Of a DNA stretch of 53,159 nucleotides, positions 28,451 to 37,808 are shown in pieces. The notes beneath the pieces were generated by a model that saw nothing but the letters and a program-made list of their open reading frames with translations, was not told where the DNA came from and made no database searches. Origin of the DNA: Deltaproteobacteria bacterium Ga0077539 (GTDB lineage: Bacteria > Myxococcota_A > Polyangia > Polyangiales > Ga0077539). The stretch is from positions 1 to 53,159 of the forward strand of contig LNEO01000140.1 of the NCBI GenBank assembly GCA_001465015.1, written 5' to 3'. Within the stretch, counting starts at the first letter, position 1, and the number at the start of each line of letters is the position of its first letter. The translations under genes and the position numbers were made by a program.

Positions 28451-29788
28451 ATGGCGAACACGCCCCACGACCCCGAACGCAGCGAAGCAGCCCAGACCCT
28501 GGCAGATCTCGAGGCCGTCCTCGCGCGAATCGCCGGTCTCAGCCAGCTCGCCGCGGACCTTCGAGCGATTCGCGCCCTCGTCATCGACGGTCGGCCGCCG
28601 CGCGTCGCCGCCGTGGGACGAAGAGGCAGCGGCAAATCGTCGATCGCCAACGCGCTGCTCGGCGCGAAGCTCCTCGACGTCGGCGCTGTCGAAGACACGA
28701 CGCGCGAGCCGCAGTGGCTCGACCTCGAGCGCAATCAACGCAAAGTGCGATGGATCGACACGCCTGGCTTGCGCGCGGGCGGCAACGCCGAACGCTCCGA
28801 GCGGGTCGCGTCGCTGCTCGCAAAAGACCCGCCCGACGTGCTGCTCTTCTGCGTTCGCGCCACGCAGGTCGACGCAGGGATCGACGACGACCTCGATGAT
28901 CTCAAGTCCATCCTCACCGCGATCGAGAGCCGCGGAGGCGTCAAGCCGCCGGTCGTCGCGGTCGTCACGCGGGTCGATGAGCTCGCGCCCCCGCTGCCAA
29001 AGCAGCCGCCGTTCAGCGAAGAGAAGCAGGCGAACATCCAGAAGGCCATCGAGGTGCTCAAGCGACACTTCGAGCGAACCGCGATCACCGTCAAGGCCAC
29101 GGTCCCTGTCGGCGCGTTCGCCAAGTTCTTCTCGGACGGCACGATCGCGATCGACTGGAGATACAACATCGACGCGCTCGCGAGCGCGGTCTTCGAGGCG
29201 CTGCCGCAGCTCGCACAGACGGAGGCGGCCATGGCGTTCGAGACGAGCCGGACGCTCCGTCGTCGCGTGGCGCGCAGAATCGTCACTGGCGCGACGAGCA
29301 TCGCGTTCTTCATTGGCGCCGCGCCGCTGCCGCACGACCTCATCGTGTTGACGCCCCTCCAGGGCGTGATGGTGATGGGCGTGAGCTTTCTGTCCGAGCG
29401 CGCTTCACGGGCCCGGATGGTGGCCGAGTGGACCGCAGGAATGGGCGTCAACGTCGGGGCCGGCGTCGCGCTGCGCGCCGCGGCTCGGTCGCTCATCAAG
29501 CTCGTTCCTGGGTTCGGCGGAGCGATCTCCGGCGCAGTCGCCGCGGGAGGCACGTGGGCTCTGGGGCTCGCGGCGATCAAGTACTTCATCGACGGCGCGA
29601 CGATCGACGAGACGCGCGCTGAGTTCGAGAAGGTCAAGCTCGCTGGCTTGCCCAAGGATTTCGTGCGCACAGCCAACGCAGAAACGTCCAACGAAACGCT
29701 CGTCGAGACGCCAGGCTCGGTCGCCCCAGCGCCTGCGCACCACGGCGAAGAGCGCGTGGACGAACGCGAGCCCGATGGCGACACCTGA
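28451..29788 (+). CDS. Era-like GTPase with DUF697-type C-terminus
   Basis: 445 aa. The GTP-binding core has P-loop GRRGSGKS (56-63), a DTT switch region, DTPG (103-106), and TRVD near 182 as an N/TKxD variant. The C-terminal half (about 270-400) is hydrophobic and Gly/Ala-rich with helices such as ATSIAFFIGAAPLPHDLIVL and GFGGAISGAVAAGGTWALGL, like the membrane-associated DUF697 region of YcjF-type proteins. It probably cycles between membrane and cytosol. The last 14 bases overlap the start of a second, shorter GTPase gene, so the two are one transcription and translation unit. Confidence 0.87.
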   Translation: MANTPHDPERSEAAQTLADLEAVLARIAGLSQLAADLRAIRALVIDGRPPRVAAVGRRGSGKSSIANALLGAKLLDVGAVEDTTREPQWLDLERNQRKVRWIDTPGLRAGGNAERSERVASLLAKDPPDVLLFCVRATQVDAGIDDDLDDLKSILTAIESRGGVKPPVVAVVTRVDELAPPLPKQPPFSEEKQANIQKAIEVLKRHFERTAITVKATVPVGAFAKFFSDGTIAIDWRYNIDALASAVFEALPQLAQTEAAMAFETSRTLRRRVARRIVTGATSIAFFIGAAPLPHDLIVLTPLQGVMVMGVSFLSERASRARMVAEWTAGMGVNVGAGVALRAAARSLIKLVPGFGGAISGAVAAGGTWALGLAAIKYFIDGATIDETRAEFEKVKLAGLPKDFVRTANAETSNETLVETPGSVAPAPAHHGEERVDEREPDGDT

Positions 29789-30875
29789 GCTGTTCGCGCT
29801 CTCCGAGGCAGACAGCGCTCGCGTCCGCTCCGCGGTTCAACGGTGCGAGGCGGACCTCGACGCTCGAGGAGTCACCGTCGTCGGAGCGCTGGCCGCACGG
29901 CTCCGCGCGCTCGCGACGCTCGCGGAGTACGGGCGAAGACCGAGGGTCATCGTCGTGGGCCGGCGAGGCGCGGGAAAATCCTCTTTGCTCAACGCGGTCC
30001 TGTCGCGGGACGTCGCGCCAGTCGGCGCCGTCGAGGACACCACGGGCGCGGCGCGCTCCTATCGAGCGACGCTGGAGAAGCTCGAGGTCGAGTGGATCGA
30101 CACCGGCGGCCTCAACGCGGGTGGCGCCGCCGAAGAGCGCGCAGCGACCCTGCGCGAAACGCTGCTCGACTGCCCGCCAGACACGCTCGTGTTCGCGCAC
30201 GCAGCGAGCGAGGCAGACGCGGGAATCGACAGCGAACTCGAGGACGTTCGCGCCGCGATCGACGCGATGCGGGCGACGCACCAGCGCGCGCCGTTGATTG
30301 TGTGTGTCGCGACGCGCGTCGACGAGCTCGATCCTCCTGAGGTCACGCACCCGCCGTTCGACGACGAAACGAAGCGCGGCAACATCGGCGCTTCGCTTCG
30401 AACCCTGCGAAAGGCGCTCGACCGACACGGCCTGCGCGTCGAGTCCGACCTGGCGATCAACACCTGGCACTCTGCGGACGCCGATCTCCGATGGAACATC
30501 GATGCCCTGACCCACGCGCTCGTTCGGTCGTTAGCGAAGGCCGCGCCGCAGCCGCTCGACGAGTATCGAATCCTGCTCGAACGGGTCGCCGATGAGCTGG
30601 CGGCGGTCGTGGGCCGACTCGGACGCAACACCAACGAGATCGTTCGCGGGCAGCTTCGCGATTGGTTCACCCAGACGCTGCGACGGATGGGGCCGACCGC
30701 GGCCAGGGCAGGGGACTCGGCCGAACGCGCGGCCTCGAGCGCGAGTCTCGCGCCCGGCCGGTGGCTTCGCCTCGGGCTCGAGCGCGTCGGAATCTCCGGC
30801 GTCGCCTCTGCTGTCGAGCTCGGAGCGTTGCGAGCGCTCGGCGCCCGCGTGGTGGAATCGCTGTTCGATCGCTGA
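29775..30875 (+). CDS. Second Era-like GTPase, paralogue without hydrophobic tail
   Basis: 366 aa. The P-loop is GRRGAGKS (62-69), with VGAVEDTTG, then DTGG (109-112) in place of DTPG, and ATRVDELDPP for base recognition. The GTPase half is clearly related to the preceding protein: both have the AVEDTT and TRVDEL segments and a PPF-D/E block about 15 residues after TRVDEL. The C-terminal 110 residues are amphipathic and Arg/Ala-rich and lack the long hydrophobic region. The change of the switch-II proline to glycine may alter hydrolysis. The likely role is a heteromeric partner of the first GTPase; this is inferred from overlap and homology. Confidence 0.85.
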   Translation: MATPELFALSEADSARVRSAVQRCEADLDARGVTVVGALAARLRALATLAEYGRRPRVIVVGRRGAGKSSLLNAVLSRDVAPVGAVEDTTGAARSYRATLEKLEVEWIDTGGLNAGGAAEERAATLRETLLDCPPDTLVFAHAASEADAGIDSELEDVRAAIDAMRATHQRAPLIVCVATRVDELDPPEVTHPPFDDETKRGNIGASLRTLRKALDRHGLRVESDLAINTWHSADADLRWNIDALTHALVRSLAKAAPQPLDEYRILLERVADELAAVVGRLGRNTNEIVRGQLRDWFTQTLRRMGPTAARAGDSAERAASSASLAPGRWLRLGLERVGISGVASAVELGALRALGARVVESLFDR

Positions 30876-30979
30876 TCGAACCCGACGAAAGGCGTCCGAC
30901 GTCGGCGCCCTCGGCCACGCATGGTGGGGAGAAACGCAAACGGCCAAGATTACCGAAGTAGTCCTGGCCGATTGATGGG

Positions 30980-31054
<75 letters not shown>

Positions 31055-31129
31055 GTCAGAGGTGGGCGGTTATTACGGCCACCTCGCGTTGGTGTCAACG
31101 GCCAGAATCGAGCTCCACGATTTTTTCTC

Positions 31130-32710
31130 TCACTCGTGGCGGAGCCCCTCGAGCGGGGTGAGGTTCGCCGCCCACGCCGCGGGGATGGTCGACGCCAGCA
31201 CCGAGATGGTGAGCGACACGATGGCGGTCAGCGCAAACTCGAGCAGGCTCGGCTGCACCGGAACGTACCGAATCAAGTACACCTGCGAGTCCAGGGGGAA
31301 GTGCCACTTCAGAAGGGCCAGGCACACCCCGCCGCCTACGAAAAGTCCGACGCTGGTCCCCACGACGCCGATGATCGTCCCTTGCAACAGGAAGATCCAA
31401 CGGATCTTGGACTCATCGGCGCCCATCGCCTTGAGGATCGCGACCTCCTTTCGCTTGTCGAGCACGAGCATGACGAGCGTCGCGACGACGTTGAACGCCG
31501 CGACCACGATGATGATCGTGATCACGATCGCGAGCGCGAGCTTCTGGAGCTTGAGCGCTGTGAATAGGTTTTGATTGAGCGACGCCCAGTCGACGGTGTG
31601 AAAGGGACCGCCGCCGAGCTCTCGCTCGATGCGCCGTCCGATCGACGCTGCCCGATCCAGGTCGTTGACCTTGATCTCGATTCCCGTGACGGCGTCGCCC
31701 TGATCGAAGAAGCGCTGCGCTTGCCACAGGTCGACGAAGACCAGCCGTGAGTCGTACTCGTCGAACCCGGCGTTGAAGATCCCGACGACTCGAAAGTCCT
31801 TCGCGCGCGGCGCCGCGCCGTGCCGAACGACCGCCGAATCAGCGCCGGTAAGGGGCGAGATGATCCTGACGGTGTCGCCGACGCGAAGCCGAAGATTTCG
31901 CGCCAACGTCACGCCGACGATCGCCCCCGGCAGCTCGCCCGATCGGCGCGCGGCGTCTCGCTCTTGTTGCTCGATGACCTCTCGACCAACGTCAGCGGTC
32001 GGGTCGTCACCAGCGCCCGACGGCAGCTCGTAGCCTCCAGCCTCGACCGGCGTCGCTTGCGGTTCGGCAGTCACGGGCGACGGTCCCTCCTGCACGAGCG
32101 GCTCGGGAAGATCCCGAGGCTCGCTGCCGCCCAACGTCTCTCGCGAAAGCGGCGAGTCGCGGTCCTCACGCTCGCCGCGCTCGCGCAACGACTGGACCTC
32201 GCGCTGCGCGCGGCGAAGGTAGTCGTCGAGCGAGCGGTCTGCGCGGACCGTCGGGTCCTCAGCCTGGGGCGTCGGCGGCGTTTCGTTCGAGCGACGAAGC
32301 CCTTCGGTGCTGCCCGCTTCCATGTACGAATACAGGTCGAGCACCTGTCGAGACAGCACTGGATCGATGCCCTTGACCATCACGCCCGCGATTCGATCGC
32401 CCCGGGTGATCATCATCGGGTTGAAGAGAAACGGCGACGCTCCAACGACGCCGGGCATCGCGCGAACGCGAGGCAGCACTTCGCGGTACTCCGTGAAGTC
32501 CCAGCCGTACTTCAGCACCAGCAAGTGCGCGTTGACGCCGAGAACCTTCTCGCGAAACGCCGTTTGAAAGCCCGACGTCACCGCGAGCACCGAGCACAAC
32601 ACCGCTACGCCGAGCGCGATGCCGAGGATCGCGACGGCGCCGATGATCGACACCGAACGGCTTCTCTTCGCGCGCAAATGGCGCCACGCAACGGTCCAGA
32701 TAAACTGCAC
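31130..32710 (-). CDS. LolC/LolE-type lipoprotein-releasing ABC permease
   Basis: 526 aa with a GTG start. The family releases outer-membrane lipoproteins from the inner membrane with ATPase LolD. TM1 is near residues 22-46, preceded by AWRHLRAKRSRSVSIIGAVA. A large periplasmic domain follows, then three C-terminal helices (LALAIVITIIIVVAAFNVVA, TIIGVVGTSVGLFVGGGVCL, EFALTAIVSLTISVLASTIP) with the coupling segment LDKRKEVAILKAMGADESKI. An unusual low-complexity insert of roughly 110 residues (about 135-245, rich in Glu, Arg, Pro, Ser) splits the periplasmic domain; typical LolC/E are near 400-415 residues. No LolD gene is adjacent in the window. Confidence 0.9.
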   Translation of the reverse strand: MQFIWTVAWRHLRAKRSRSVSIIGAVAILGIALGVAVLCSVLAVTSGFQTAFREKVLGVNAHLLVLKYGWDFTEYREVLPRVRAMPGVVGASPFLFNPMMITRGDRIAGVMVKGIDPVLSRQVLDLYSYMEAGSTEGLRRSNETPPTPQAEDPTVRADRSLDDYLRRAQREVQSLRERGEREDRDSPLSRETLGGSEPRDLPEPLVQEGPSPVTAEPQATPVEAGGYELPSGAGDDPTADVGREVIEQQERDAARRSGELPGAIVGVTLARNLRLRVGDTVRIISPLTGADSAVVRHGAAPRAKDFRVVGIFNAGFDEYDSRLVFVDLWQAQRFFDQGDAVTGIEIKVNDLDRAASIGRRIERELGGGPFHTVDWASLNQNLFTALKLQKLALAIVITIIIVVAAFNVVATLVMLVLDKRKEVAILKAMGADESKIRWIFLLQGTIIGVVGTSVGLFVGGGVCLALLKWHFPLDSQVYLIRYVPVQPSLLEFALTAIVSLTISVLASTIPAAWAANLTPLEGLRHE

Positions 32711-32766
32711 GCAGCGACCCTACCGCAGGCGCAGCGGCATGCCACCGCCGTGCTACTCTCTTCGTC

Positions 32767-34401
32767 ATGCTTTTTTCAGTTCGAGCGCGAGCGGCAACTC
32801 GAGTTGCCATGATGGCGCTCGCCGCTGGCGCGCACGTCGGCTGCGGTGAGGTCGTCATTCGCAACGTTCCGCCGGACGCGGACGCGAGCCCGATGGCTCC
32901 GGCTCGAAGGTTGGTGTTCGACGACACCTCCGCGATCATCCTCGAGCCAGGCACTCGAACAACGCTCACGGTCCGCGTAACCGACACCGAAGGTCGCCCT
33001 GCCGCGGCTGACGTTCGCTGGTCGCTGCTCGGAGAGTCGTCGGACGCGACCCTGCTCGCGACGCGTTCGAGCACGCAGTTCGCTCTCGATGGAACGTCGA
33101 CAGCCTCCGTCGTCCTGCAAGCCTCCACCGAATCGGCGGTCTTCAACGTCCGCGCGACGACGGTTGACGGCGCCGAGGCGATTCGAAGCGTGTCTGTGTC
33201 CGATCGCGGGTTCGGCTCCATCGGCGTCGAGGTCAACTACGACGGCGTTCGCGGCCCCACCCAATTCGAGCTCGCGCTGTACACCGACGGGCGCTGCGAT
33301 TCGCTTCGCGCCGCGCGCCCTGTTCGAACACTCACGCTCGCCACCACGCGCGGCGCGCTGGGACGGTTCAACGCGTTGGCCGCGGACCTGACGTTTGCGA
33401 TTGTCGCCGAGGGCGTCGGCACCGCGGGCGAGAGAGTCGCGCGGGGATGCGTCGAGGGCGTGCGGGTGGTGCGCGACAGCGAGCAGTCGATCACCGTTCG
33501 AACCAACGACCTCAATCTGTACGCCGTCGGTCGCTACGAAGTGCTCATTCAGCTCGGGCTCGACGTCGTCGCGCGCTCCGCCCGCGCGCTGTGGGTCGAG
33601 GGTTCGGGCGCAACAGGAGACGAGAGCCGCGTGATCCTTCGCGCGATCGCCGACGCCGTCGAGCGCAACTCCGGGTCGGACGCGAGAATCGCTTTCGATC
33701 GCGCGGTCGCTCGCTCGCTCGCGGCTGAGCTCACCGCCGACCTTCGTCGCCGCAACGCGCTGCCGTCCGCGAGGCTCCAGATCTGGGCCGATTCGATCGC
33801 TGCATCGCTCGGAGGCGGTCGCTGGACGCTCGAAGGCGAGGCGATCGCCGAAGAGGGAGCGACGCGGCTTTCCTTTCGACGCGGTCGCGTGACGATCGAC
33901 CCGCGAACGCCAGGCGACGCAACGGACGACGTCGTGCGCGAAATGCCTGCCACAGGTCGCGGAAGCGTGACCGGGTTGGCCGGCGATCGCGCGCTCGTCT
34001 CTCTCGAAGGCGTTGGGCTGCTCGTGTCGGAGCTCGCCGTCGCCGCGCGCGACGCGCACCTCGCTCGCTCGAGCGCCTCGTCCACCGCCGAGCGCCTCCG
34101 AAGCGAGGTCGCGTGCGTCGAGCTCGTTCCGCTCGTGCGACGAGAGGCCACGGGCTGCGACGGCGCCTGCATCGTGGCGGCCTGCAACTCGGCGCTCGAT
34201 CGCTTCGCGACCCAATTCGACGCTGCGGTTCAGGACGCGACCTCGACGCTGCGCACTGTCCGTGCGTCGTTCGTCGGCGTCGCCCGGGCGCGACCCGGAT
34301 CGGTCACGATTCAGTCGATCGCGACCTCTGCGGTCGAGGGGTCGTTCGTCGAGGATCCGTCGCGACCTGTGCTCGGCGTTGGCTCGCTTCTCAGGCAGTG
34401 A
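32767..34401 (+). CDS. Putative lipoprotein with Ig-like N-terminal domain
   Basis: 544 aa. The N-terminus has a hydrophobic signal and possible lipobox (AGAHVGC), then a short Asp/Pro/Ala linker (VPPDADASPMAP). Residues 45-140 look like a bacterial Ig-like (invasin-type) beta domain: ILEPGTRTTLTVRVTDTEGR, ADVRWSLLG, TASVVLQASTESAVFNVRAT. The remainder has beta strands then a helical segment (HLARSSASSTAERLRSEVAC) near the end. No enzyme motif. The next gene's TTG start is 9 bases past its stop. Confidence 0.78.
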   Translation: MLFSVRARAATRVAMMALAAGAHVGCGEVVIRNVPPDADASPMAPARRLVFDDTSAIILEPGTRTTLTVRVTDTEGRPAAADVRWSLLGESSDATLLATRSSTQFALDGTSTASVVLQASTESAVFNVRATTVDGAEAIRSVSVSDRGFGSIGVEVNYDGVRGPTQFELALYTDGRCDSLRAARPVRTLTLATTRGALGRFNALAADLTFAIVAEGVGTAGERVARGCVEGVRVVRDSEQSITVRTNDLNLYAVGRYEVLIQLGLDVVARSARALWVEGSGATGDESRVILRAIADAVERNSGSDARIAFDRAVARSLAAELTADLRRRNALPSARLQIWADSIAASLGGGRWTLEGEAIAEEGATRLSFRRGRVTIDPRTPGDATDDVVREMPATGRGSVTGLAGDRALVSLEGVGLLVSELAVAARDAHLARSSASSTAERLRSEVACVELVPLVRREATGCDGACIVAACNSALDRFATQFDAAVQDATSTLRTVRASFVGVARARPGSVTIQSIATSAVEGSFVEDPSRPVLGVGSLLRQ

Positions 34402-34410
34402 CGGTGGCGC

Positions 34411-34887
34411 TTGGCACTCGACCGCTCGCTCAGGACGCTGGAGCTCCTGCTCGACAAGTATCGGCTCGACGTCGACAAGGCCGCTGAGTCGCTGGCGAGG
34501 GCGGTCGATGGCGAACAACGCGCTCGCGCCGCGTTGAAAGCTGCCCAAGCGCGCGTTCTCGAAGCGACCAACGCCGTCCAGACCGCGCGCGCTGGCCACC
34601 GGACGAAACAATCCACGGCCACGACGCCCGACGCGCTCCAGTGGGCCCGTCGATTCGTCGAGCGCCGCGCAGACGAGCTCGCGGTCGCGCGAGACGGCGA
34701 GTCGAGCGCAGCGGCAGCGGTCGTTGTCGCGCGATCGAGCTTGGACAAAGCACAAATCGCCCTCGGTGAGGCGAGGGGCCGGGTCGAGGCGCTCACCCGA
34801 CGGATCGCTGCGATCAAGAAGGCTGCGGCGGATCGGGTCGAGGCCGTTGCAGAGGAAGAAGCGGCGGATCGCTGGCGGCGGTCGTAG
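34411..34887 (+). CDS. Coiled-coil protein, FliJ-like in appearance
   Basis: 158 aa from a TTG start, the first possible start after an in-frame stop at 34399. Almost the entire protein is a charged Ala/Arg/Glu heptad-like coiled coil (LRTLELLLDKYRLDVDKAAE to RIAAIKKAAADRVEAVAEEE), interrupted near residue 70 by STATTPDAL. Size and composition resemble FliJ/YscO stalk proteins, but no flagellar or secretion genes are nearby, so this is only an analogy. Coding bias is strong. It probably shares a transcript with the lipoprotein before it. Confidence 0.6.
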   Translation: MALDRSLRTLELLLDKYRLDVDKAAESLARAVDGEQRARAALKAAQARVLEATNAVQTARAGHRTKQSTATTPDALQWARRFVERRADELAVARDGESSAAAAVVVARSSLDKAQIALGEARGRVEALTRRIAAIKKAAADRVEAVAEEEAADRWRRS

Positions 34888-35443
34888 CGTGTCGCTCGAA
34901 AATCTTCAGGATCTGTGCGGGCGTGTCGGGTGCCGTGCACGCACGGGGCGCTGAGAAGCCGCGATTTTCGAGTCGCGCAGGGGAGGTATGGCGCTGCTGT
35001 CGTGTCACTCAACGGCGGGTTGCGCAGAACGGTTAGGCACGCTGGTGCGTCTTACGAAAGATGACGCGAAACAGAAGTGCTGGGTCGCGCGTTGAACCAA
35101 CTCGCAGTTCCTCCAAAGGCGTCGCCTTTTCGAGGGGTTTACAGCGAGGACGTTGGAACCAATGGTCTACCAACGTTCAGTGCTCGCTCCCGGAGCACGA
35201 GACGGCCCGCGTTGTGCAGACATCCGGGCATGCCACTGAAGATGAGGTGCTGACGTGACGATCAGAGGGAACCGCTCAGAGACGAACTCCGTACATCCGC
35301 ATCGGTCCCGCCGGTCCACAGCTGCCGCGGTGGAAGTTGTCTCGGCCGTTGTTCCGGGAACTACCACTGCGCGAACGCCGCGCAAGTCTGCGATCCGAAT
35401 CGCAGTCGATTCTTCATCGAGTGCTGCCAAAGGAGGCAAGTCC
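34888..35443 (+). promoter_or_regulatory. Long non-coding leader upstream of sigma-factor gene
   Basis: These 556 bases have no convincing gene. They contain an inverted repeat TCGAAAATC/GATTTTCGA (near 34897 and 34969) and a compact hairpin AAAGGC-GTC-GCCTTT followed by TC (near 35118), which could act as an attenuator or weak terminator. A strong ribosome-binding site, AAAGGAGG, precedes the sigma gene's ATG by 7 bases. No promoter boxes stand out. Base composition is less GC-biased than in the flanking genes. Confidence 0.45.
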
Positions 35444-36817
35444 ATGGTCGAGCGTAGCGAAGCCCGCACTGTTCAGAGCCACGTCGCTGCCCAGGAGGAC
35501 GAGCCCACCCCGCCGAGCGCCACGCCGCTCGCCGACGCCGAGCCGTCCGACGGCGAGCTGCAAGAGCTGGGCGCCGAAGTCCAGGCGCTCAAGCCAGAAG
35601 AGATGCCCGAAGGGATGTTGGCGCGGTATTTCCGCGACATGTCGGGGCACTCGGTCATGTCCCCGGAGGAGGAGAGCGCCTCCGCTCGCGAGTTCTACGA
35701 CGGTGAGGTCGACCGCTGGCGAGCGTATCTGGCGTGGCCGCCGATGCTTCCGACCATCGAGCGCTGCGTCGTCGCCGAGATGGCCTCCGCGCAAATCGAG
35801 CATGCGTTGCCGGAGTTTGCCCGGCTCCAAAAGCTGCTGAAAGAGTACCGAAAGAACCGCTCGAAGCTCGACCGCAAGAGCGCTCAGAAGTGGACCGAGA
35901 CCGTCGCTGTCCTCGCGCCCAAGCTGCGCGAGCTCGACGCCGACCGGCTCTTCGTCGAGGCGATCGAGCTCGAAATCGAGCGAATCGCGCGCGGATCGGA
36001 CGACGATGACGCGCAAGAGAGCAACGAGGACGCGAGCGTGGACGAGCCTGGACTGCAGCTCTCGACGGGCTTCGTCCGGTATCTCGAGGGCGTCACGCGC
36101 GGCCGCAACCGCGTGTTTCGCGTGAAGAACAAGTTCGTCGCGGCCAACCTGCGCCTCGTCGTGTCGATCGCGCGCCGTTACAACCGCGGCCGTATGCCGC
36201 TGATCGACCTGATCCAGGAGGGCAACATCGGCCTCATCAAGGCGGTCGAGCGCTTCGATCACAACCGCGGCTATCGCTTCAGCACCTACGCGAGCTGGTG
36301 GATTCGCCACGCGATCTCTCGCGCGCTCGCGGACAAGGGCCGCGCTGTGCGCATCCCCGTGCACATGCTCGACACGTACAATCGCGTGCAGCGCACCGCT
36401 CACCAGATCAATACCAGGCTGGGACGAGACGCCACCACCGAAGAGCTCGCCGCCGAGACGGGTTTGTCCGTCGAAAAGCTCGAGCGCATCCAGAAGGACT
36501 GGGCCGAGACCCCGTTCTCGCTCGACAAGCCCGTCAACGACGAGGACGGCCGACGCTTCATCGACCTGCTTCAGGACGACAACGCGCTCAATCCCTACGA
36601 GGTCGTCGCCTCCAACGGGTGGAACGCCGACCTCCGCAAGCTCCTCGACACCCTCACGCCGATGGAGTCGCGCATCCTTCGCTGGCGCTTCGGCCTCGAT
36701 GACGAAGAGGAGCTCACGCTCAAAGAGATCGGCGACAAGTACAACCTGTCGCGCGAGCGCATCCGCCAGCTCCAAGAGCAGGCGCTCGAGAAGATCCGAC
36801 GGCAGATTCGCGAGTGA
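35444..36817 (+). CDS. RNA polymerase sigma factor, sigma-70 group 1/2
   Basis: 457 aa. Region 1.2-like start ([20 protein letters not shown]), an acidic non-conserved insert (about 95-205), then region 2: [60 protein letters not shown]. Region 3 has [20 protein letters not shown]; region 4 has [20 protein letters not shown] and [20 protein letters not shown]. It recognises -10 and -35 elements. Length fits alternative primary-like sigmas (myxobacterial SigB/RpoS-like) more than the housekeeping RpoD, which is usually longer. The ATG at 35444 has an excellent Shine-Dalgarno. A long leader suggests post-transcriptional control. Confidence 0.93.
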   Translation: MVERSEARTVQSHVAAQEDEPTPPSATPLADAEPSDGELQELGAEVQALKPEEMPEGMLARYFRDMSGHSVMSPEEESASAREFYDGEVDRWRAYLAWPPMLPTIERCVVAEMASAQIEHALPEFARLQKLLKEYRKNRSKLDRKSAQKWTETVAVLAPKLRELDADRLFVEAIELEIERIARGSDDDDAQESNEDASVDEPGLQLSTGFVRYLEGVTRGRNRVFRVKNKFVAANLRLVVSIARRYNRGRMPLIDLIQEGNIGLIKAVERFDHNRGYRFSTYASWWIRHAISRALADKGRAVRIPVHMLDTYNRVQRTAHQINTRLGRDATTEELAAETGLSVEKLERIQKDWAETPFSLDKPVNDEDGRRFIDLLQDDNALNPYEVVASNGWNADLRKLLDTLTPMESRILRWRFGLDDEEELTLKEIGDKYNLSRERIRQLQEQALEKIRRQIRE

Positions 36818-36833
36818 CAGAGTATGTCACAGG

Positions 36834-36854
36834 CTCCGTAGACTAGCGGAGTTT
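36834..36854 (+). terminator. Possible weak terminator hairpin
   Basis: CTCCG at 36834-36838 pairs with CGGAG at 36847-36851, extended inwards by TA/TA with one bulge, and TTT follows. It lies 17 bases after the sigma-factor stop. The T run is short, so it may not terminate efficiently. Confidence 0.35.
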
Positions 36855-36873
36855 CGCGGTTAGACTGGGGGGT

Positions 36874-37722
36874 ATGAAGAACCGACTGGCTCGACTGCTC
36901 AAGGTCCTCGAGTGGTATCCGCGCTCGTGCGCGCCGGACATCGATTCGATCGCGCTTCAACTCGGCACGACGCCCGCGACGGTCCGACGCGACCTTCGCG
37001 ACCTTCGCGAAGCGGGCGCGTTCGACGGAGAAAATCGCCCGAAGCTCGCGATTTCGGCGACCGCGGAGAGCGCGCCGTCCGCGGACGCGACCGCTGCGGT
37101 CGTCACGAGCGCGCGCGTCTCGAGCGAAGACGCCGCGAGCTCGGAGTCGCCACGACAGGCCACGCTTCCTGCGTTTACGCTCGGCGAAGGCGGTCCCGCG
37201 AACGACGCGCCCGCAAAGCGCTCGAGCAAGGGAAAGCCGGACGTGCGACGGGACGACGAGCTCGTCGCGATGTACGTCGGAGCCCGCTTTCTCGCGAGCG
37301 AGGGCGACGCCGCGCTCTCCGAGCAAGCGCTGCTCATCGCGCACGCCGTCGAGAAGGAGGCGTCCGCCGAGCTCGTCGACAAGCTCGCCGAACTCGACAC
37401 ACGTTATCGATTTGGCCCGCGAGAGGCCGAGCGAAAGGTGCGCCGAGCGGTGGCGCAGGCGATCGCAGAGCGCAGGGCGCTAGAGATTCGCTACAAGGGC
37501 GAGCGAGACACCGCGTACCGCGCGCGCGTCGTCGAGCCGACCGCGCAGTTTTTCATCCACGATCGCTGGTCGTTCTACGCGTACGACCGCGAAGCCGACG
37601 AAGTGCGACAGTTTCGTCACGAGCGCTGCAAGGACGTGACTGTCACCGACCAGCCGTTTGGGACGCGACACGACCGCAGCCTCGACGGATTCGTCGCCCA
37701 ACGGCGTCGCGCGGGGCGCTGA
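36874..37722 (+). CDS. WYL-domain transcriptional regulator
   Basis: 282 aa. The N-terminal winged helix is of DeoR/HTH_11 type ([20 protein letters not shown], then [19 protein letters not shown]). A low-complexity Ala/Ser linker runs from about 60 to 125. The C-terminal WYL-type domain has [40 protein letters not shown] and [20 protein letters not shown]; the name-giving W-Y-L core appears as WSFYAYD. WYL proteins bind ligands, sometimes nucleotides or single-stranded DNA, and control stress or defence genes. No defence genes are next to it; the following gene is a binding protein. The unusual long linker is specific to this protein. Confidence 0.85.
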   Translation: MKNRLARLLKVLEWYPRSCAPDIDSIALQLGTTPATVRRDLRDLREAGAFDGENRPKLAISATAESAPSADATAAVVTSARVSSEDAASSESPRQATLPAFTLGEGGPANDAPAKRSSKGKPDVRRDDELVAMYVGARFLASEGDAALSEQALLIAHAVEKEASAELVDKLAELDTRYRFGPREAERKVRRAVAQAIAERRALEIRYKGERDTAYRARVVEPTAQFFIHDRWSFYAYDREADEVRQFRHERCKDVTVTDQPFGTRHDRSLDGFVAQRRRAGR

Positions 37723-37808
37723 GCCCTCGAACGGCGGGGAAACACACGGGAGGGGACACACGCGGGGGTTCTCTTCGAGCGCGGCTCGGGTCATCCTCCC
37801 GCTCGCTC

